DNA of 64,000 nt from AP-15 sp963772965 (GCA_963772965.1 CAVYZU010000005.1:248001-312000); one strand, 5' to 3'; positions 8,951 to 19,356 are shown, numbered from the stretch's first letter. Made by a program: numbers and translations. The notes: a model not told the origin generated them from the letters alone.

Positions 8951-10678
8951 TCAGCCGCCGCCGGCTTTCGTCGTGGTCGGCAGGCCACGGTCGAGCTTGG
9001 CCTCGATCGGCTTGATATCTTCCTTTTCGGGTTTGAATTGCAGAGCGCGGCGCCATTGGTAGCGCGCCTCGGTGATCCGCCCGCTCTTCCAATAGGCGTC
9101 ACCTAAGTGATCGTTTATCGTCGGATCCTCGGGCACCAGCTCGAGCGCTTTTTCCAAATATTGGACCGCGCTGGCATAGTCCCCCAGCCGATAATGAGCC
9201 CAGCCGAGACTATCGACGATATAGCCGTCGTCGGGCCGCAACTGGACCGCCTTCTCGATCATCTTCAACCCGCTGTTCAATTTCTGGCCGCGATCGATCC
9301 AGGAATAACCAAGATAGTTTAGTACCAGCGGCTGATCCGGCTTGAGCTCGAGCGAGTGCTCGAGATCGGCCTCGGCAAGATTCCATTGGTTCGAACGTTC
9401 GTAAGCGATTCCCCTGCTGTAGTAGAGCGACCAGCGCGGCGGCATCTCTTCGGCTTTGAGACGCTTGATTGCTTCGCTATAGGCGTCAGCCGCCTCCGAG
9501 AACCGCTTTTGCCCGCGCAGCAGATCGCCAAGCTGGATCTCAGCGGAAGCCCATTTAGGCTCCTTTGCTGCCATTGCCTGGAGCTGAGCAATCGCCTGGT
9601 CGATACGATTAAGCGCCTCCAAGTTGGAGGCGGCGCGCAATTGCGCCGACCACGAATAACGCGAATTCGCCGGGATTCCGGTCAATACGGCGAGGCTCTG
9701 CTCCGGCTTGTTTTGGTCGGTCAAGATATCAGCGAGCAGAAGCTGGGCAACGGTAAGATTAGGCTCGAGCTGTAAGGCGCAGCGATCGTAGAGCAGCGCC
9801 AAATCGATGGTTTCTGGTCGGTTGACCACGCTGGCCAAATCAAACAGCGCTTCCGCCAACCCATCTGTGGCGGTGCGGACAAGCGGCGCGGGCGTCCCCG
9901 CCGGCTTGTACGATTGCACCGCTTCGGCGAGTTCGCTCCCTGGATTCTCTTTGGCGAAGCGGGCGTAGATCGCGGTAGCTTCGTCCGGGCGCCCGTGTCG
10001 TTGATAGAAGTTTGCCATGGCGTCTGCGAGCCGCCAGTTGAGCTGACCCGTCGCTGCCAATGTTTTTTTGTAAAACTCCTCGGCCTTTATCGGATTTTCA
10101 GCGAAATCGTAAATCAAACCGAGCTGGAAGTATTCGAGCGGCGCAAAACCGTCAAATTTGTCGAGGTCGTGCACCGCCGTTTCGGCACCCGGCAAATTGC
10201 CCATCGCCATGCGGGTCCAAGCACGAGCGAGCGGACCGACATAGCGGTGCAGTCCATCGTCCGGGAGCTTCTCGGCGAGCGCTAACGCACCGGCTTTATC
10301 GCCGGATTTCGCCTTGTCGATCAGGAGGACTAGCTCTGCTGCCGCATCCGAACTGTCTAGCTTCAGCGCCTTTTCCGCGAGCGGCACGGCACGATCGAAA
10401 TGCCCGTCATTGGCCTCCATCTGAAAGGTGCGGCTGATTAGCTCAGGCGACTGTGGATCGGCGCGCAGGGCCTGCTCGTACCAGGACGCCGCGGCCCCAA
10501 AGGCCTCCTCTTCTTGCGCGTGGCGGCCCGCCAGATAGGCGCCGTAAGGCGAAGCGACCGACCCAGGCGGCGCGTCCTCACCGACAGCCAACGCCCCCAT
10601 CGAAACGGCCGTCAGCACGCCAAATACAACACCGGCCACCGGCCCAAGCTTAAGCCATTTGCTCACCGCAATCCCCAT
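8951..10678 (-). CDS. Exported tetratricopeptide-repeat protein
   Basis: The 575-residue product has an N-terminal hydrophobic segment (residues 8-33, GPVAGVVFGVLTAVSMGALA) that looks like a signal peptide or anchor. Many TPR units follow, such as ASWYEQALRADPQSPEL, YSRGIAYERSNQW, LGWAHYRLGDYASAVQYLEK and DHLGDAYWKSGR. Alphaproteobacteria commonly carry one such protein next to ispE. It is presumably periplasmic or membrane-associated and scaffolds protein contacts. The stop codon lies 2 nt from the proposed ispE start, so the two are probably co-transcribed. Confidence 0.85.
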   Translation of the reverse strand: MGIAVSKWLKLGPVAGVVFGVLTAVSMGALAVGEDAPPGSVASPYGAYLAGRHAQEEEAFGAAASWYEQALRADPQSPELISRTFQMEANDGHFDRAVPLAEKALKLDSSDAAAELVLLIDKAKSGDKAGALALAEKLPDDGLHRYVGPLARAWTRMAMGNLPGAETAVHDLDKFDGFAPLEYFQLGLIYDFAENPIKAEEFYKKTLAATGQLNWRLADAMANFYQRHGRPDEATAIYARFAKENPGSELAEAVQSYKPAGTPAPLVRTATDGLAEALFDLASVVNRPETIDLALLYDRCALQLEPNLTVAQLLLADILTDQNKPEQSLAVLTGIPANSRYSWSAQLRAASNLEALNRIDQAIAQLQAMAAKEPKWASAEIQLGDLLRGQKRFSEAADAYSEAIKRLKAEEMPPRWSLYYSRGIAYERSNQWNLAEADLEHSLELKPDQPLVLNYLGYSWIDRGQKLNSGLKMIEKAVQLRPDDGYIVDSLGWAHYRLGDYASAVQYLEKALELVPEDPTINDHLGDAYWKSGRITEARYQWRRALQFKPEKEDIKPIEAKLDRGLPTTTKAGGG

Positions 10679-10714
10679 TGTCTCTACCTGTCCGCTTCTG
10701 TCCCAGATTAAGCA

Positions 10715-12352
10715 TCACATATTCGGGTAATTCGGGCCGCCGCCTCCCTCCGGCACGACCCAATCAATGTTCTGTTCCGGATCTTTGATGTCGCATGTCT
10801 TACAGTGCACGCAGTTTTGGGCGTTGATTTGCAGATACGGACCGGCCGGCGCTTCCCGCTGTACGATCTCGTACACTCCTGCCGGACAATACCGCTGTTC
10901 GGGCGAATCGTAGAGCCGATAGTTGACCTCGATGGCCTTGGCCGGGTCCCGCAGCCGCAGATGCGGCGGCTGGTCTTCCTCGTGATTGGTGTTTGAGATG
11001 AAAACCGATGATAGCCGGTCGAAAGTGATCCTGCCATCGGGCCGTGGATACTCGATCTTTGGCGCCTCGGACGCGGGCATCAGCTGGGTATGATCGGCGT
11101 GATTGTGAAAGGTCCAGGGTGCCGCACCGCGCAAGACGTAAGTGTCAACTGCCGAATAGGCGAGCCCGGCCCACAGCCCCCGGCGAAAGCTTGGCCGGAT
11201 ATTGCGCACGGCACGCAGCTCGTCCCAAACCCAGCTTTCCTCCAGTGCATCGCGGACCAGGGCGGCGCTATCGCCCGCCAGCCGCCGGTATACCGTTTCG
11301 GCCGCGATCATGCCCGATTTCATCGCGGTATGGCTACCCTTGATCTTCGGCACGTTGACAAAGCCGGCGGCGCAGCCGATCAGGGCGCCGCCTGGAAAGT
11401 CGAGCCGTGGGATCGATTGGAACCCACCCTCGTTCAAGGCGCGCGCGCCATAGCTGATCCGCCGCCCGCCCTCGAAAAACGGGCGAATCGCGGGATGCGT
11501 TTTGAAGCGTTGGAACTCCTCGAACGGGCTGAGATAAGGATTGCGATAGTCTAGCCCGATCACAAACCCGACCGCCACCTGCCGTTCTTCGAGGTGGTAA
11601 AGAAACGATCCGCCATAGGTTGAGGCGTCGAGCGGCCAGCCGATCGTGTGGATGACAAGACCAGGTTGGTGGCGCTCCGGAGCGGCCTCCCACAATTCCT
11701 TGACGCCGATCGCATAAGTCTGGGGATCGATCCCGTCGCGCAGGTGAAACCGCTCGATCAGGGTCTTCGTCAGCGACCCGCGGCAACCTTCGGCGAACAG
11801 CGTTTCCTTTGCCAGCAAGTCGACGCCGGGCTGAAACCGCTCGGTCGGCTCGCCGGCCTTGTCGATGCCCATATCACCGGTCGCAACCCCGCGCACCCGG
11901 CCGTTGCCGTCATAAAGCACCTCCGCCGCGGCAAAACCGGGGTAGATCTCAACCCCCAGCTCCTCCGCCTAATTCGCGAGCCAACGACACAAACTACCGA
12001 GGCTGATGATGTAGTTGCCGTGATTGTGCATCTGCGGCGGCGTCGGCAATCGGAAGGCACGCGATTGCGTTAGCAGCAGAAAGCGGTCCTCGCTTGCCGG
12101 CGTTATCAACGGTGCGCCTCGTTCGCGCCAATCGGGAATCAGCTCGTTCAGCGCGCGAGGCTCGAACACCGCGCCCGACAGGATGTGCGCGCCGACCTCC
12201 GATCCCTTTTCGACGACGCACACACCGATCTCGCGCTCGGCCGCCGCGGCGAGCTGCTTGAGGCGGATCGCGGCGGCAAGCCCAGACGGCCCGGCCCCGA
12301 CCACAACCACGTCGTATTCCATTTGCTCGCGCGGCACCCGCTCCTCGCTCAT
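10715..12352 (-). pseudogene. Electron-transfer-flavoprotein:ubiquinone oxidoreductase with an in-frame amber codon
   Basis: ETF-QO passes electrons from acyl-CoA dehydrogenases, via ETF, to ubiquinone. The FAD-binding start VVVVGAGPSGLAAAIRL, the ubiquinone-side block GGFQSIPRLDFPGGALIGCAAG and the C-terminal 4Fe-4S motif CVHCKTCDIKDPEQNIDWV are all present. Both sides of the break share one frame. A single TAG (11969-11971) falls in CRWLAN-stop-AEELGV, where the family has a polar residue, so CAG to TAG is the simplest lesion. The total length of 545 codons is normal. Either the gene is dead, or the base is an error. Confidence 0.88.
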
Positions 12353-12494
12353 CCTTCCTCCGCCGGTCTGGTGCTGGAATATAGAGGATTGCGGCGAAAT
12401 GGGTTGTCTTTGAGACTCGGGCTCGCTTCCGAGCAGCGGTCGGGCTATTTTCGCGGCAATCGACCACCGACGAAGCCATGCCCCGACTGCTGCT

Positions 12495-13454
12495 GTGATC
12501 CGCGTCGTTCGACATCCCGGCCCCCACTCCCATCACCCGCGCGGCGCAGTGCTGGCGATCGGCAATTTCGACGGGCTACACCGGGGTCACGCGCTGCTGA
12601 TTGCGCGAGCCCAGGAGATCGCACGGGCGGCGGGCCGGCCGGTCGGCGTTCTGACCTTCGAGCCGCATCCACGAAGCGTTTTGGTTCCCGCGGCCGAGCC
12701 TTTTCGGCTGACGCCGTTCCGGGTCAAAGAACGCGAGCTTGCCCGCCTCGGTGTCGATCTGCTGTTTGTCCAGCATTTCGACCGCGCCTTTGCTGCCAAG
12801 AGCGCCGAGGATTTCCTGTCCGAAATCATCGTCGATGCGATCGGCGCGTCGCATGTCGTCGTCGGCTGGGACTGCACCTTTGGCAAAGGCCGGCGCGGCA
12901 GCCCCGAGATGCTGCGCGGCGCCGGTCCGGCATCGGGCTTTGGCGTCACCGTGCTCGAACCCATTCGCGGCGACAATGAGGTTCTCTATTCCTCAACGCG
13001 GATTCGAGAGCTGTTGAAAGCAGGGAGGCCGCGCGAGGCGGCGACATTGCTCGGCCGGTTCTGGGAGATCGACGGCCGCGTTGCGGTGGGTGATCGCCGC
13101 GGGCGCACGATCGGCTTCCCCACGGTCAATCTCGGCCTTGGCGAATACATCCGACCGGCGTTCGGGGTTTATGCGGTCCGGGTGTCGGGAGACGGCGCCG
13201 ACGACCCGTTTGACGGACGCACGATCGACGGGGTCGCCAATATTGGCTTGCGTCCAACCATCGGCACGCCCGAGCCGCGGCTCGAAGCGCATTTATTCGA
13301 TATCGATGCCGATTTATACGGCCGCCACTTGCGCGTGGCATTGATCGACTTCATCCGGCCAGAGATGAAATTTGCCGGGCTCGACGCACTGAAGGTGCAG
13401 ATCGCCGAGGACGCTCGGCGCGCCCGTGAACTCCTCGCCGCCACCCCGCTTTAG
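12495..13454 (+). CDS. ribF: RibF, bifunctional riboflavin kinase / FAD synthetase
   Basis: RibF converts riboflavin to FMN and then FAD. The N-terminal adenylyltransferase part shows AIGNFDGLHRGH, the HxGH-type nucleotidyl-transfer motif, and later YSSTRIRELL. The C-terminal flavokinase part shows GRTIGFPTVNL and GVANIGLRPT. The length of 319 residues is normal. The first codon is GTG 12495; an earlier in-frame start is not seen. It sits divergently from the FAD-containing ETF-QO. Confidence 0.92.
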   Translation: MIRVVRHPGPHSHHPRGAVLAIGNFDGLHRGHALLIARAQEIARAAGRPVGVLTFEPHPRSVLVPAAEPFRLTPFRVKERELARLGVDLLFVQHFDRAFAAKSAEDFLSEIIVDAIGASHVVVGWDCTFGKGRRGSPEMLRGAGPASGFGVTVLEPIRGDNEVLYSSTRIRELLKAGRPREAATLLGRFWEIDGRVAVGDRRGRTIGFPTVNLGLGEYIRPAFGVYAVRVSGDGADDPFDGRTIDGVANIGLRPTIGTPEPRLEAHLFDIDADLYGRHLRVALIDFIRPEMKFAGLDALKVQIAEDARRARELLAATPL

Positions 13455-13486
13455 GAACGCTTCTGCCGCTGGACTTTAAATTTAAA

Positions 13487-15184
13487 GTGGCGGCACTAGC
13501 GGCAGTCGGCTTTGCGATTGCCTCAGGCACCTTGTCCTGGGTGGGCTTGCACGGGATTTACGGTGAAGCGCTGGGATCGGTGCAAACACCGAGCAATTTG
13601 ACCGAGATTTGGCCGATGGCAGCACTGCTCGGTTTGTCGTGCCTGGCCGTGCCGATCGTCGCCTGCGCTTGCCAAGGCGAAGCGTTCCCTCAGCGCGCAA
13701 CAGTGTGGTTAACCCGCAATTATCGGGCTGGCCTCCTCGTCCTGGTGGTCGTTGTGGCGCTAGGGCTGGCTGTTGGGGTCGTAGCGCTCCAGGCATTTCC
13801 CAATTCTGGGGACGAGTACAACTACCTATTCGAGGCTGCAACGTTCCGCGCCGGCCGATTGTGGAACCCACTTCCACCGGTCGATTATGTGTTTTCGGTT
13901 TTTCACATCGCCGAGAAGGGCGGCAAGTGGGTGTCGCTGTTCTTTCCGGGCTGGCCGTTGATCCTCGCCGGCGTCAGCAGCCTCCATTTACCGAGCTTCG
14001 TCGCCTCCCCGGCCTTGGCATTGTTGTTGCTGCTGGTTTTCAGCCGTCTGACCCACCTGCTGGTGGGACCGGCGGCGGCGTTGCTGGCGGCCGCGCTGCT
14101 ATCCTGTAGCCCCTTCTTCCTGCTGAACGGCGCCTCCTATTTCAGCCACGTGCCGACCGCGTTGTTCGCTGTCCTTTTTGTTCTCTGCGGCGTCCGCTTT
14201 CTCGCAACTGGCTCGTCCGCGTGGGCATTATCGGCCGGCGCCGCCCTGGGCGCGGTCGGGGTGATTCGACCCTTTACGGTATTTCCGCTGCTGATACCCT
14301 GCGGTGTCGAACTTCTGCTGCGAGGCGACCGGCGTCATTATTTGCGGATGCCGATGGTCATGCTGGGTGGGTTGCCGTTTCTCGTCGGATTGCTATTTTA
14401 CGACAACGCCGTCACCGGGAGCCCCTGGGTTACGGTCGAGAGCTGGACTTTGCCGCAGCTTCATCTCGGCCTGCACCCGATAGACGAAGACGGCTCAATC
14501 CTCTCTTTGGCGGTCACCAGCCGCAATGCCGTACGCGAGCTTTTTGAGCTTGCGCAGTGGACCTCGCCGCTGCTTTTCCTCCTCTATCTTATAGCCGGGT
14601 TGTGGAAGTGCTACCGACGCCGGATCGCTTTTTATGACTTTATCTTTCCATTGTTGGTTTTGAGCTATCTGCTTTTTCCCAATCTTGGCGGCAACCGATA
14701 CGGACCGCGATATTATTTCGATGCTTATCCCTTCCTGGTATTGACCGTTGTCTCGGCCGCCGCAGCTTGGTTCGCCGAACAGTGGAGTCGATCAATGCAG
14801 GCAGCCGTCGCGGCAACACTTGCCGGCGCGGTTATCATGGGGATTGGCGCCTATCCAGCATTGGCCTATCAGTTCCATTGCATCGTGACCGAGCGCATGG
14901 AGCCCTTCATTCTGGTCGCTCGCGCCCATTTGTCGAATGCGATTATCATTATCGGAAGCCCCACCGGACCGGCTTTTCCGAGGCGGATGCAGTCACCCGA
15001 CCTTACTCGCAACGGTATCGATTTTTCCGGCACCGTCCTCTACGCAAATGAAGTTCCCGGCGGAACCTGTGCACTGGCCGGAGTCTTTCCCGATCGCTCC
15101 TTCTACCGATACGAGCGCGTCGAGGATCGCTATCCCGGCAAGCTACAACCGCTTTCGCCCTGCCCGCCGGTGCGCGCAAACTGA
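13487..15184 (+). CDS. Polytopic membrane protein, probable GT-C (PMT/ArnT-like) glycosyltransferase
   Basis: The 565-residue product has about 11-12 hydrophobic segments and an acidic motif NSGDEYNY after the first long loop. That is where GT-C enzymes of the GT39/GT83 type hold their catalytic Asp/Glu. Such enzymes move sugars from polyprenyl-phosphate carriers on the periplasmic face. GTG 13487 is the first plausible start; an AT-rich ATTTAAA precedes it and no strong ribosome site is seen. The gene stands alone, 32 nt after ribF. The substrate is unknown. Confidence 0.6.
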   Translation: MAALAAVGFAIASGTLSWVGLHGIYGEALGSVQTPSNLTEIWPMAALLGLSCLAVPIVACACQGEAFPQRATVWLTRNYRAGLLVLVVVVALGLAVGVVALQAFPNSGDEYNYLFEAATFRAGRLWNPLPPVDYVFSVFHIAEKGGKWVSLFFPGWPLILAGVSSLHLPSFVASPALALLLLLVFSRLTHLLVGPAAALLAAALLSCSPFFLLNGASYFSHVPTALFAVLFVLCGVRFLATGSSAWALSAGAALGAVGVIRPFTVFPLLIPCGVELLLRGDRRHYLRMPMVMLGGLPFLVGLLFYDNAVTGSPWVTVESWTLPQLHLGLHPIDEDGSILSLAVTSRNAVRELFELAQWTSPLLFLLYLIAGLWKCYRRRIAFYDFIFPLLVLSYLLFPNLGGNRYGPRYYFDAYPFLVLTVVSAAAAWFAEQWSRSMQAAVAATLAGAVIMGIGAYPALAYQFHCIVTERMEPFILVARAHLSNAIIIIGSPTGPAFPRRMQSPDLTRNGIDFSGTVLYANEVPGGTCALAGVFPDRSFYRYERVEDRYPGKLQPLSPCPPVRAN

Positions 15185-15373
15185 TCGACAGCGAAACTCC
15201 CGCCACACCAAAAGTTCCACAACCGGTCGACGCCAATTACTGCACAGAGTACAGGTTTAAAAGCGGGCCATTGGCTTTTCGCATTCCGGAAGTCGGCTGG
15301 CCCGGTGCGGACGGATTTTTGCGCCAGGCGCCCCCACGATCTAAATCACTTCGGAAAAGCCCCGGTGTTACCC

Positions 15374-17182
15374 CTACCGCACCGATGATTGCTGCTTCTG
15401 GTGACCGATCGCCCATACGTAGTCTGCAACCGCAGCGAGATCGGCCTGCGAGAGCTGGGCGCCGCCCATCGGCGGCATCACACCGGTGTGCTGCTTGGGC
15501 TTTGGCACGCCGTGGGCGATCGTCTTGGTAATCCCCTCGACGCTGCCGTTGCTCCATAGCCACTTGCCGCTCGTCAAATCGGAACCCATCGCTGTGCCTT
15601 TGGCGTTTGTGCCATGGCATCCCGCGCATGTCCCCCCAGCGGCCTGTCCCTCAAAAATGCGCTCACCCAGGGCGACCTGGTCCGGCGATGCGCCCGGCGG
15701 TATCGGGAGCGGGCCGAGCCCAGCATTCGGGTGAATTCCCTCCGGCGGCAAAGGGTTGCTAGATGTCGAAGCCTGTGCGGTGGGAGGCGGAGCCGCCACG
15801 GCCGCAATTCCGCCCCCCTTGTTCCCACCCTGATACGTGACGCGCCAGATCCGGCCGCCCTGATCATCGGCGATGTACAGTGCACCGTCAGGCCCAACCG
15901 CTAACCCGGTCGGACGATGCGCCGCCTGGCCTGGCTGCTTGATCGCTCCGGCAAAACCATCTGCGAAGACAACAAACGGTCCGGAGCCCCTGCCGTCGGC
16001 CAACGGCTGAAACACCACGTTGTAGCCCCCCTGCGGTTCCGGCGCTCGATTCCACGACCCGTGGAATGCGATGAAAGCGCCGTCTTTATAGGCGGACGGG
16101 AACTGGCCACCCTCGTAGATCAGCATGTCGTTGGGCGCCCAATGGGCCGGGAAGGCCGCTACCGGTGCTACCTTCTGCGCGCAGACGCCGACCGCCTTGC
16201 CGCCATCGCCGCCGTACTCGGGTGCTAAGACGAGCTTTTTCTGAAAGCCGTCATAGTAGCATTCCGGCCAGCCGAAATCGCTGCCTTGGCGCTCTTCGAC
16301 CAACTCCTCGGCGGGTTGGTTGGCGTTCTGCGCCAATGTGTAGAGCTTGGGCCAGTTCTGCCCGAGCTGGTCGCGGCCATGCTGGGTTGCGAAAATCCTG
16401 CCCGCAGAATCAACGGAAATCCCCTCGCCATTGCGCAGACCAGTGACGAAGCGCTCTGCCGGCGAGAAATGCTGATCTAGTCGGTTGGCGTCGTAGCGCC
16501 AGGTACCGGCCCGGGTCTCTAATTCGGCGCAAGGATTGTTGCCCGGCACGTTGGGCATGCGGTTTTCGCTCTGGCACGAATTCGTGGCAGATCCGAGGTC
16601 GACGTAGAGATTGCCTTGGGGGTCTATGGCAATGGGATGCATCGGATGATCGCCGGTCAGCGGCAACCCTGACACGATGGTTTCTGCCGCGCCAGTCGGT
16701 GCAATTCCGTTCGCTGGCAGCGCGTAGCGTACGATGCGATCGTTGGTTTCGGCATAGACATAGCCCTTGTAGATCGCGATGCCGGTTCCGCCCTTGTTGC
16801 CCTCCGCGGCGGTTGGACCAAAGCGGACGATTTTGTCGGCCTTGCCGTCGCCCTTGGTGTCTTGCAAGGCGATCAGAAACCCGCCGGGCGGGGGCGGGGC
16901 GTTGTGGTAATAGCGCCCGCTCCAGGTATTGACGTAGACGACCCCGTTGGGAGCCACCGCCATGTGCCGGGCATGGCCCAGCTTGTCGGCGAACACGGTT
17001 GCGCAAAACCCTGGAGACAGCGTGATGCCGCCATTATCCCCGGCGCACGCGTTCGAACCCGCCGCCGCGGCATCATGGTTTGCTTGAGCGTAGGACCGTT
17101 CCGTCGTCAGGAGCAGGCCCGCAGCCAAGACCAGCGCCGCGGTTACCGGCAACTTGTCCACGATTTTTGCATGGGAATTCAT
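15374..17182 (-). CDS. PQQ-type sugar/sorbosone dehydrogenase with C-terminal cytochrome c
   Basis: Starting at ATG 17182 the product is 602 residues; the open frame extends upstream but gives no export signal. A signal peptide (LPVTAALVLAAGLLLTTERS, then YAQ) leads into a six-bladed beta-propeller of the GSDH family. Blocks include VAPNGVVYVNTWSG, GLRNGEGISVD, FGWPECYYDG and AFHGSWNR. A proline-rich linker joins a cytochrome c domain with heme motif CAGCH and a late Met-containing GVMPPMGG. It would oxidise a sugar or alcohol in the periplasm and pass electrons to its own heme. PQQ dependence is inferred from family and from the pqq operon 8 kb away. Confidence 0.85.
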   Translation of the reverse strand: MNSHAKIVDKLPVTAALVLAAGLLLTTERSYAQANHDAAAAGSNACAGDNGGITLSPGFCATVFADKLGHARHMAVAPNGVVYVNTWSGRYYHNAPPPPGGFLIALQDTKGDGKADKIVRFGPTAAEGNKGGTGIAIYKGYVYAETNDRIVRYALPANGIAPTGAAETIVSGLPLTGDHPMHPIAIDPQGNLYVDLGSATNSCQSENRMPNVPGNNPCAELETRAGTWRYDANRLDQHFSPAERFVTGLRNGEGISVDSAGRIFATQHGRDQLGQNWPKLYTLAQNANQPAEELVEERQGSDFGWPECYYDGFQKKLVLAPEYGGDGGKAVGVCAQKVAPVAAFPAHWAPNDMLIYEGGQFPSAYKDGAFIAFHGSWNRAPEPQGGYNVVFQPLADGRGSGPFVVFADGFAGAIKQPGQAAHRPTGLAVGPDGALYIADDQGGRIWRVTYQGGNKGGGIAAVAAPPPTAQASTSSNPLPPEGIHPNAGLGPLPIPPGASPDQVALGERIFEGQAAGGTCAGCHGTNAKGTAMGSDLTSGKWLWSNGSVEGITKTIAHGVPKPKQHTGVMPPMGGAQLSQADLAAVADYVWAIGHQKQQSSVR

Positions 17183-17384
17183 TCGCCTAACCCCGGTCAG
17201 GGAAACGCCAGAGATTAGCGCATCTCGCAAACGCCCGTCATGGCTCCAGTTCCAGTGGGCGAGCAATGTCGGGACCGCGCCCCCTCCCGACTCGCCCGAA
17301 GCTTTGCTATGAATGTGCTTGTCGCCACAGTCGCGGCGGAGATGCCTTGGCCGGCGCCGACCGGCTTGGTTAGGATCCGAGGAA

Positions 17385-17804
17385 ATGGCCGATATTCGGA
17401 TTACCGCCGGCCCATTCGCCTTTGCCGCGCGCCTCGAGCGCGCTGCGGCGCCTGCGACATGCGCCAAATTCACAACTATGCTGCCCTACCGCCAGCAACT
17501 CATTCATGTCAGGTGGAGCGGCGAAGCGTGTTGGATCCCGCTTGGCGGCCTCGATCTGGGCCTCGGTTACGAGAACGCGACGAGCTATCCGGCGCCCGGT
17601 CAGTTCGTCCTTTACCCGGGTGGGGTCAGCGAAACGGAAATCCTGCTTGCCTATGGCGGCGCCCGCTTTGCCAGCAAGGTTGGGCAGCTTGCCGGCAACC
17701 ATTTCCTGACCATCATCGACGGCGGCGGGCAGCTGCCCGAACTCGGCCGGTTGACCCTGTGGCAGGGCGCACAACCGATCGAGTTCACACCATTCGGAGG
17801 CTGA
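17385..17804 (+). CDS. DUF3830-like, cyclophilin-fold protein
   Basis: The product is 139 residues. ATG 17385 follows CCGAGGAA, a good ribosome site. The blocks ARLERAAAPATCAKFTTMLP, HVRWSGEACWIPLG and YPGGVSETEILLAYGGARFA are typical of the DUF3830 family, whose fold resembles cyclophilin. Members often sit beside catabolic or transport genes, and their function is not established. It is divergent from the upstream dehydrogenase and convergent with the MFS gene. Confidence 0.75.
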   Translation: MADIRITAGPFAFAARLERAAAPATCAKFTTMLPYRQQLIHVRWSGEACWIPLGGLDLGLGYENATSYPAPGQFVLYPGGVSETEILLAYGGARFASKVGQLAGNHFLTIIDGGGQLPELGRLTLWQGAQPIEFTPFGG

Positions 17805-17852
17805 ACCTGTTGCCGTTGCCGGCCACGGCACCTCGGGCTTTAAACGGCCAAT

Positions 17853-19253
17853 CTAATGCGCGATGGCTTCGAGCGGGAGGCCGCGAGTGCGCGGTCCAAA
17901 GCCGCCGATTGTCACGACGACCACCGCCATCGCCAAAGCGATAAAGCTAAACACGGTGTTGACTCCGCCGACATGCAGCAGAAATGCGACGACCAACCCG
18001 GACAACGCGGCCGATAGCCGGCTCCACGAATAGACAAAGCCGATCGCGCGCGAGCGGATGCGGGTTGGGAACAACTCTGCCTGGTAGTTGTGAAAGCTAT
18101 ACGACAGTAAATTGTTGCACAGGGTCACCGCGACGCCGAGCGCGATCAATGCCGCCGGATTGATGGCGTTGGCGAACAGCATGCCGAAAACGCCGATCCC
18201 GACCGCCCCCAGGCAGACCTGCCATTTGCGCTCGATGCGGTCGGCGAACAGTAGGCACAGCAATGGGCCGATCGGATTGGCGATCGCGATGATAAAGGCG
18301 TATTCGAGACTGGTCGTGACCTTGATGCCCTTGGCGATCAGCAAGGTCGGGACCCAGGCCGCAAAACCGTAATAACCGAAAGTCTGAAAGAAATTGAAAA
18401 CCGACAGCATGATCGCGCGCTTGTCATAGGGTGGCTGCCAGATCTCGGCGAAGGTGCCCTGCCCGCTCTCGTCGGCTCGGGGCAAACCCGGCGGCGGCAG
18501 TGTGCCGCGGGCTTCGGCGGCAACGCGACGCTCAATTCCCTCGACGACCCGCTCGGCGTCGGCAAGACGGCCCTTCCGCGCGAGCCAGCGCGGCGATTCG
18601 GGCAACGACAGGCGAATAAACCAGATCACAATCGCCCCAGCCGAACCGATCAACACCACCCAGCGCCAGCCGTCGAGCCCCATCGGCGTATGTGGGATCA
18701 AGATCCAGGCGAGGAGCGCGACGAGCGGCACCGCCAGGAACTGGAAAAACTGGTTGAAGGCGTAGGCGCGGCCGCGATGGCTGCTCGGCACCAGCTCCGA
18801 CAAATAGGTGTCGATCGTCACCAGCTCGACGCCGATGCCGATGCCGGCGATAAATCGCCACAGATCGACGCCAAACCCGGAAGTCTGGAACGCCATGATC
18901 GCAGTCGTGATCGAATACCAAATCAATGAAAAAGTGAACACGGTGCGCCGGCCGTAGCTGTCGGCGAAATGGCCGAGGAAAATGGCGCCGACAAACAGCC
19001 CGGCGAACAACGCAAAAACAAAAGTGCCAACCCCGGCGACGCCATAAGGGGCGAGAATGCTGAACGGGCCCAAAGATTTGGGGGTGAAGAAATGAGCTTT
19101 GACGAGACCCGGCGCGATATAGGCGGTCAGAAACAAATCATACAGCTCAAACCCGCCGCCCAACGAGATCAGGGTTACCAGCACCCAGATATGCCGGGTC
19201 ATCGGCAGCCGGTCGAGCCGCGCGGCAAGCTCCGCCGCACTCGTCGTCGCCAT
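17853..19253 (-). CDS. MFS transporter, sugar/aromatic-acid porter type
   Basis: From ATG 19253 (preceded by GAGAGGAAACGCG) the product is 466 residues with 12 predicted membrane spans. The loop 2-3 signature GHFADSYGRRTVF is present, as is the conserved LPESPRWLARKGR after TM6, which is the mark of the sugar-porter and aromatic-acid:H+ symporter groups. RIRSRAIGFVYSWSR repeats the motif in the second half. The substrate is not evident. A 60-nt upstream in-frame extension has no ribosome site. Confidence 0.88.
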   Translation of the reverse strand: MATTSAAELAARLDRLPMTRHIWVLVTLISLGGGFELYDLFLTAYIAPGLVKAHFFTPKSLGPFSILAPYGVAGVGTFVFALFAGLFVGAIFLGHFADSYGRRTVFTFSLIWYSITTAIMAFQTSGFGVDLWRFIAGIGIGVELVTIDTYLSELVPSSHRGRAYAFNQFFQFLAVPLVALLAWILIPHTPMGLDGWRWVVLIGSAGAIVIWFIRLSLPESPRWLARKGRLADAERVVEGIERRVAAEARGTLPPPGLPRADESGQGTFAEIWQPPYDKRAIMLSVFNFFQTFGYYGFAAWVPTLLIAKGIKVTTSLEYAFIIAIANPIGPLLCLLFADRIERKWQVCLGAVGIGVFGMLFANAINPAALIALGVAVTLCNNLLSYSFHNYQAELFPTRIRSRAIGFVYSWSRLSAALSGLVVAFLLHVGGVNTVFSFIALAMAVVVVTIGGFGPRTRGLPLEAIAH

Positions 19254-19356
19254 CGCGTTTCCTCTCTCTGCGTCTGCGGAACCGGCGTTTCTTCCGCCGG
19301 TCTCGATCCACAAGTTAAGCCGCGTGGCGACGGTCTTGCAACAATGTCAATGACAT

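Noticed and set aside
8949..9092. Longer ispE start upstream of TTG 8948
   Set aside because: The extra N-terminal residues are Arg-rich antisense-like sequence overlapping the TPR gene, while the family begins close to the APAKINL motif.
11969..11971. Amber codon considered as pyrrolysine
   Set aside because: The family does not use pyrrolysine here, the site is a surface-type polar position, and the organism type does not suggest the pyl system.
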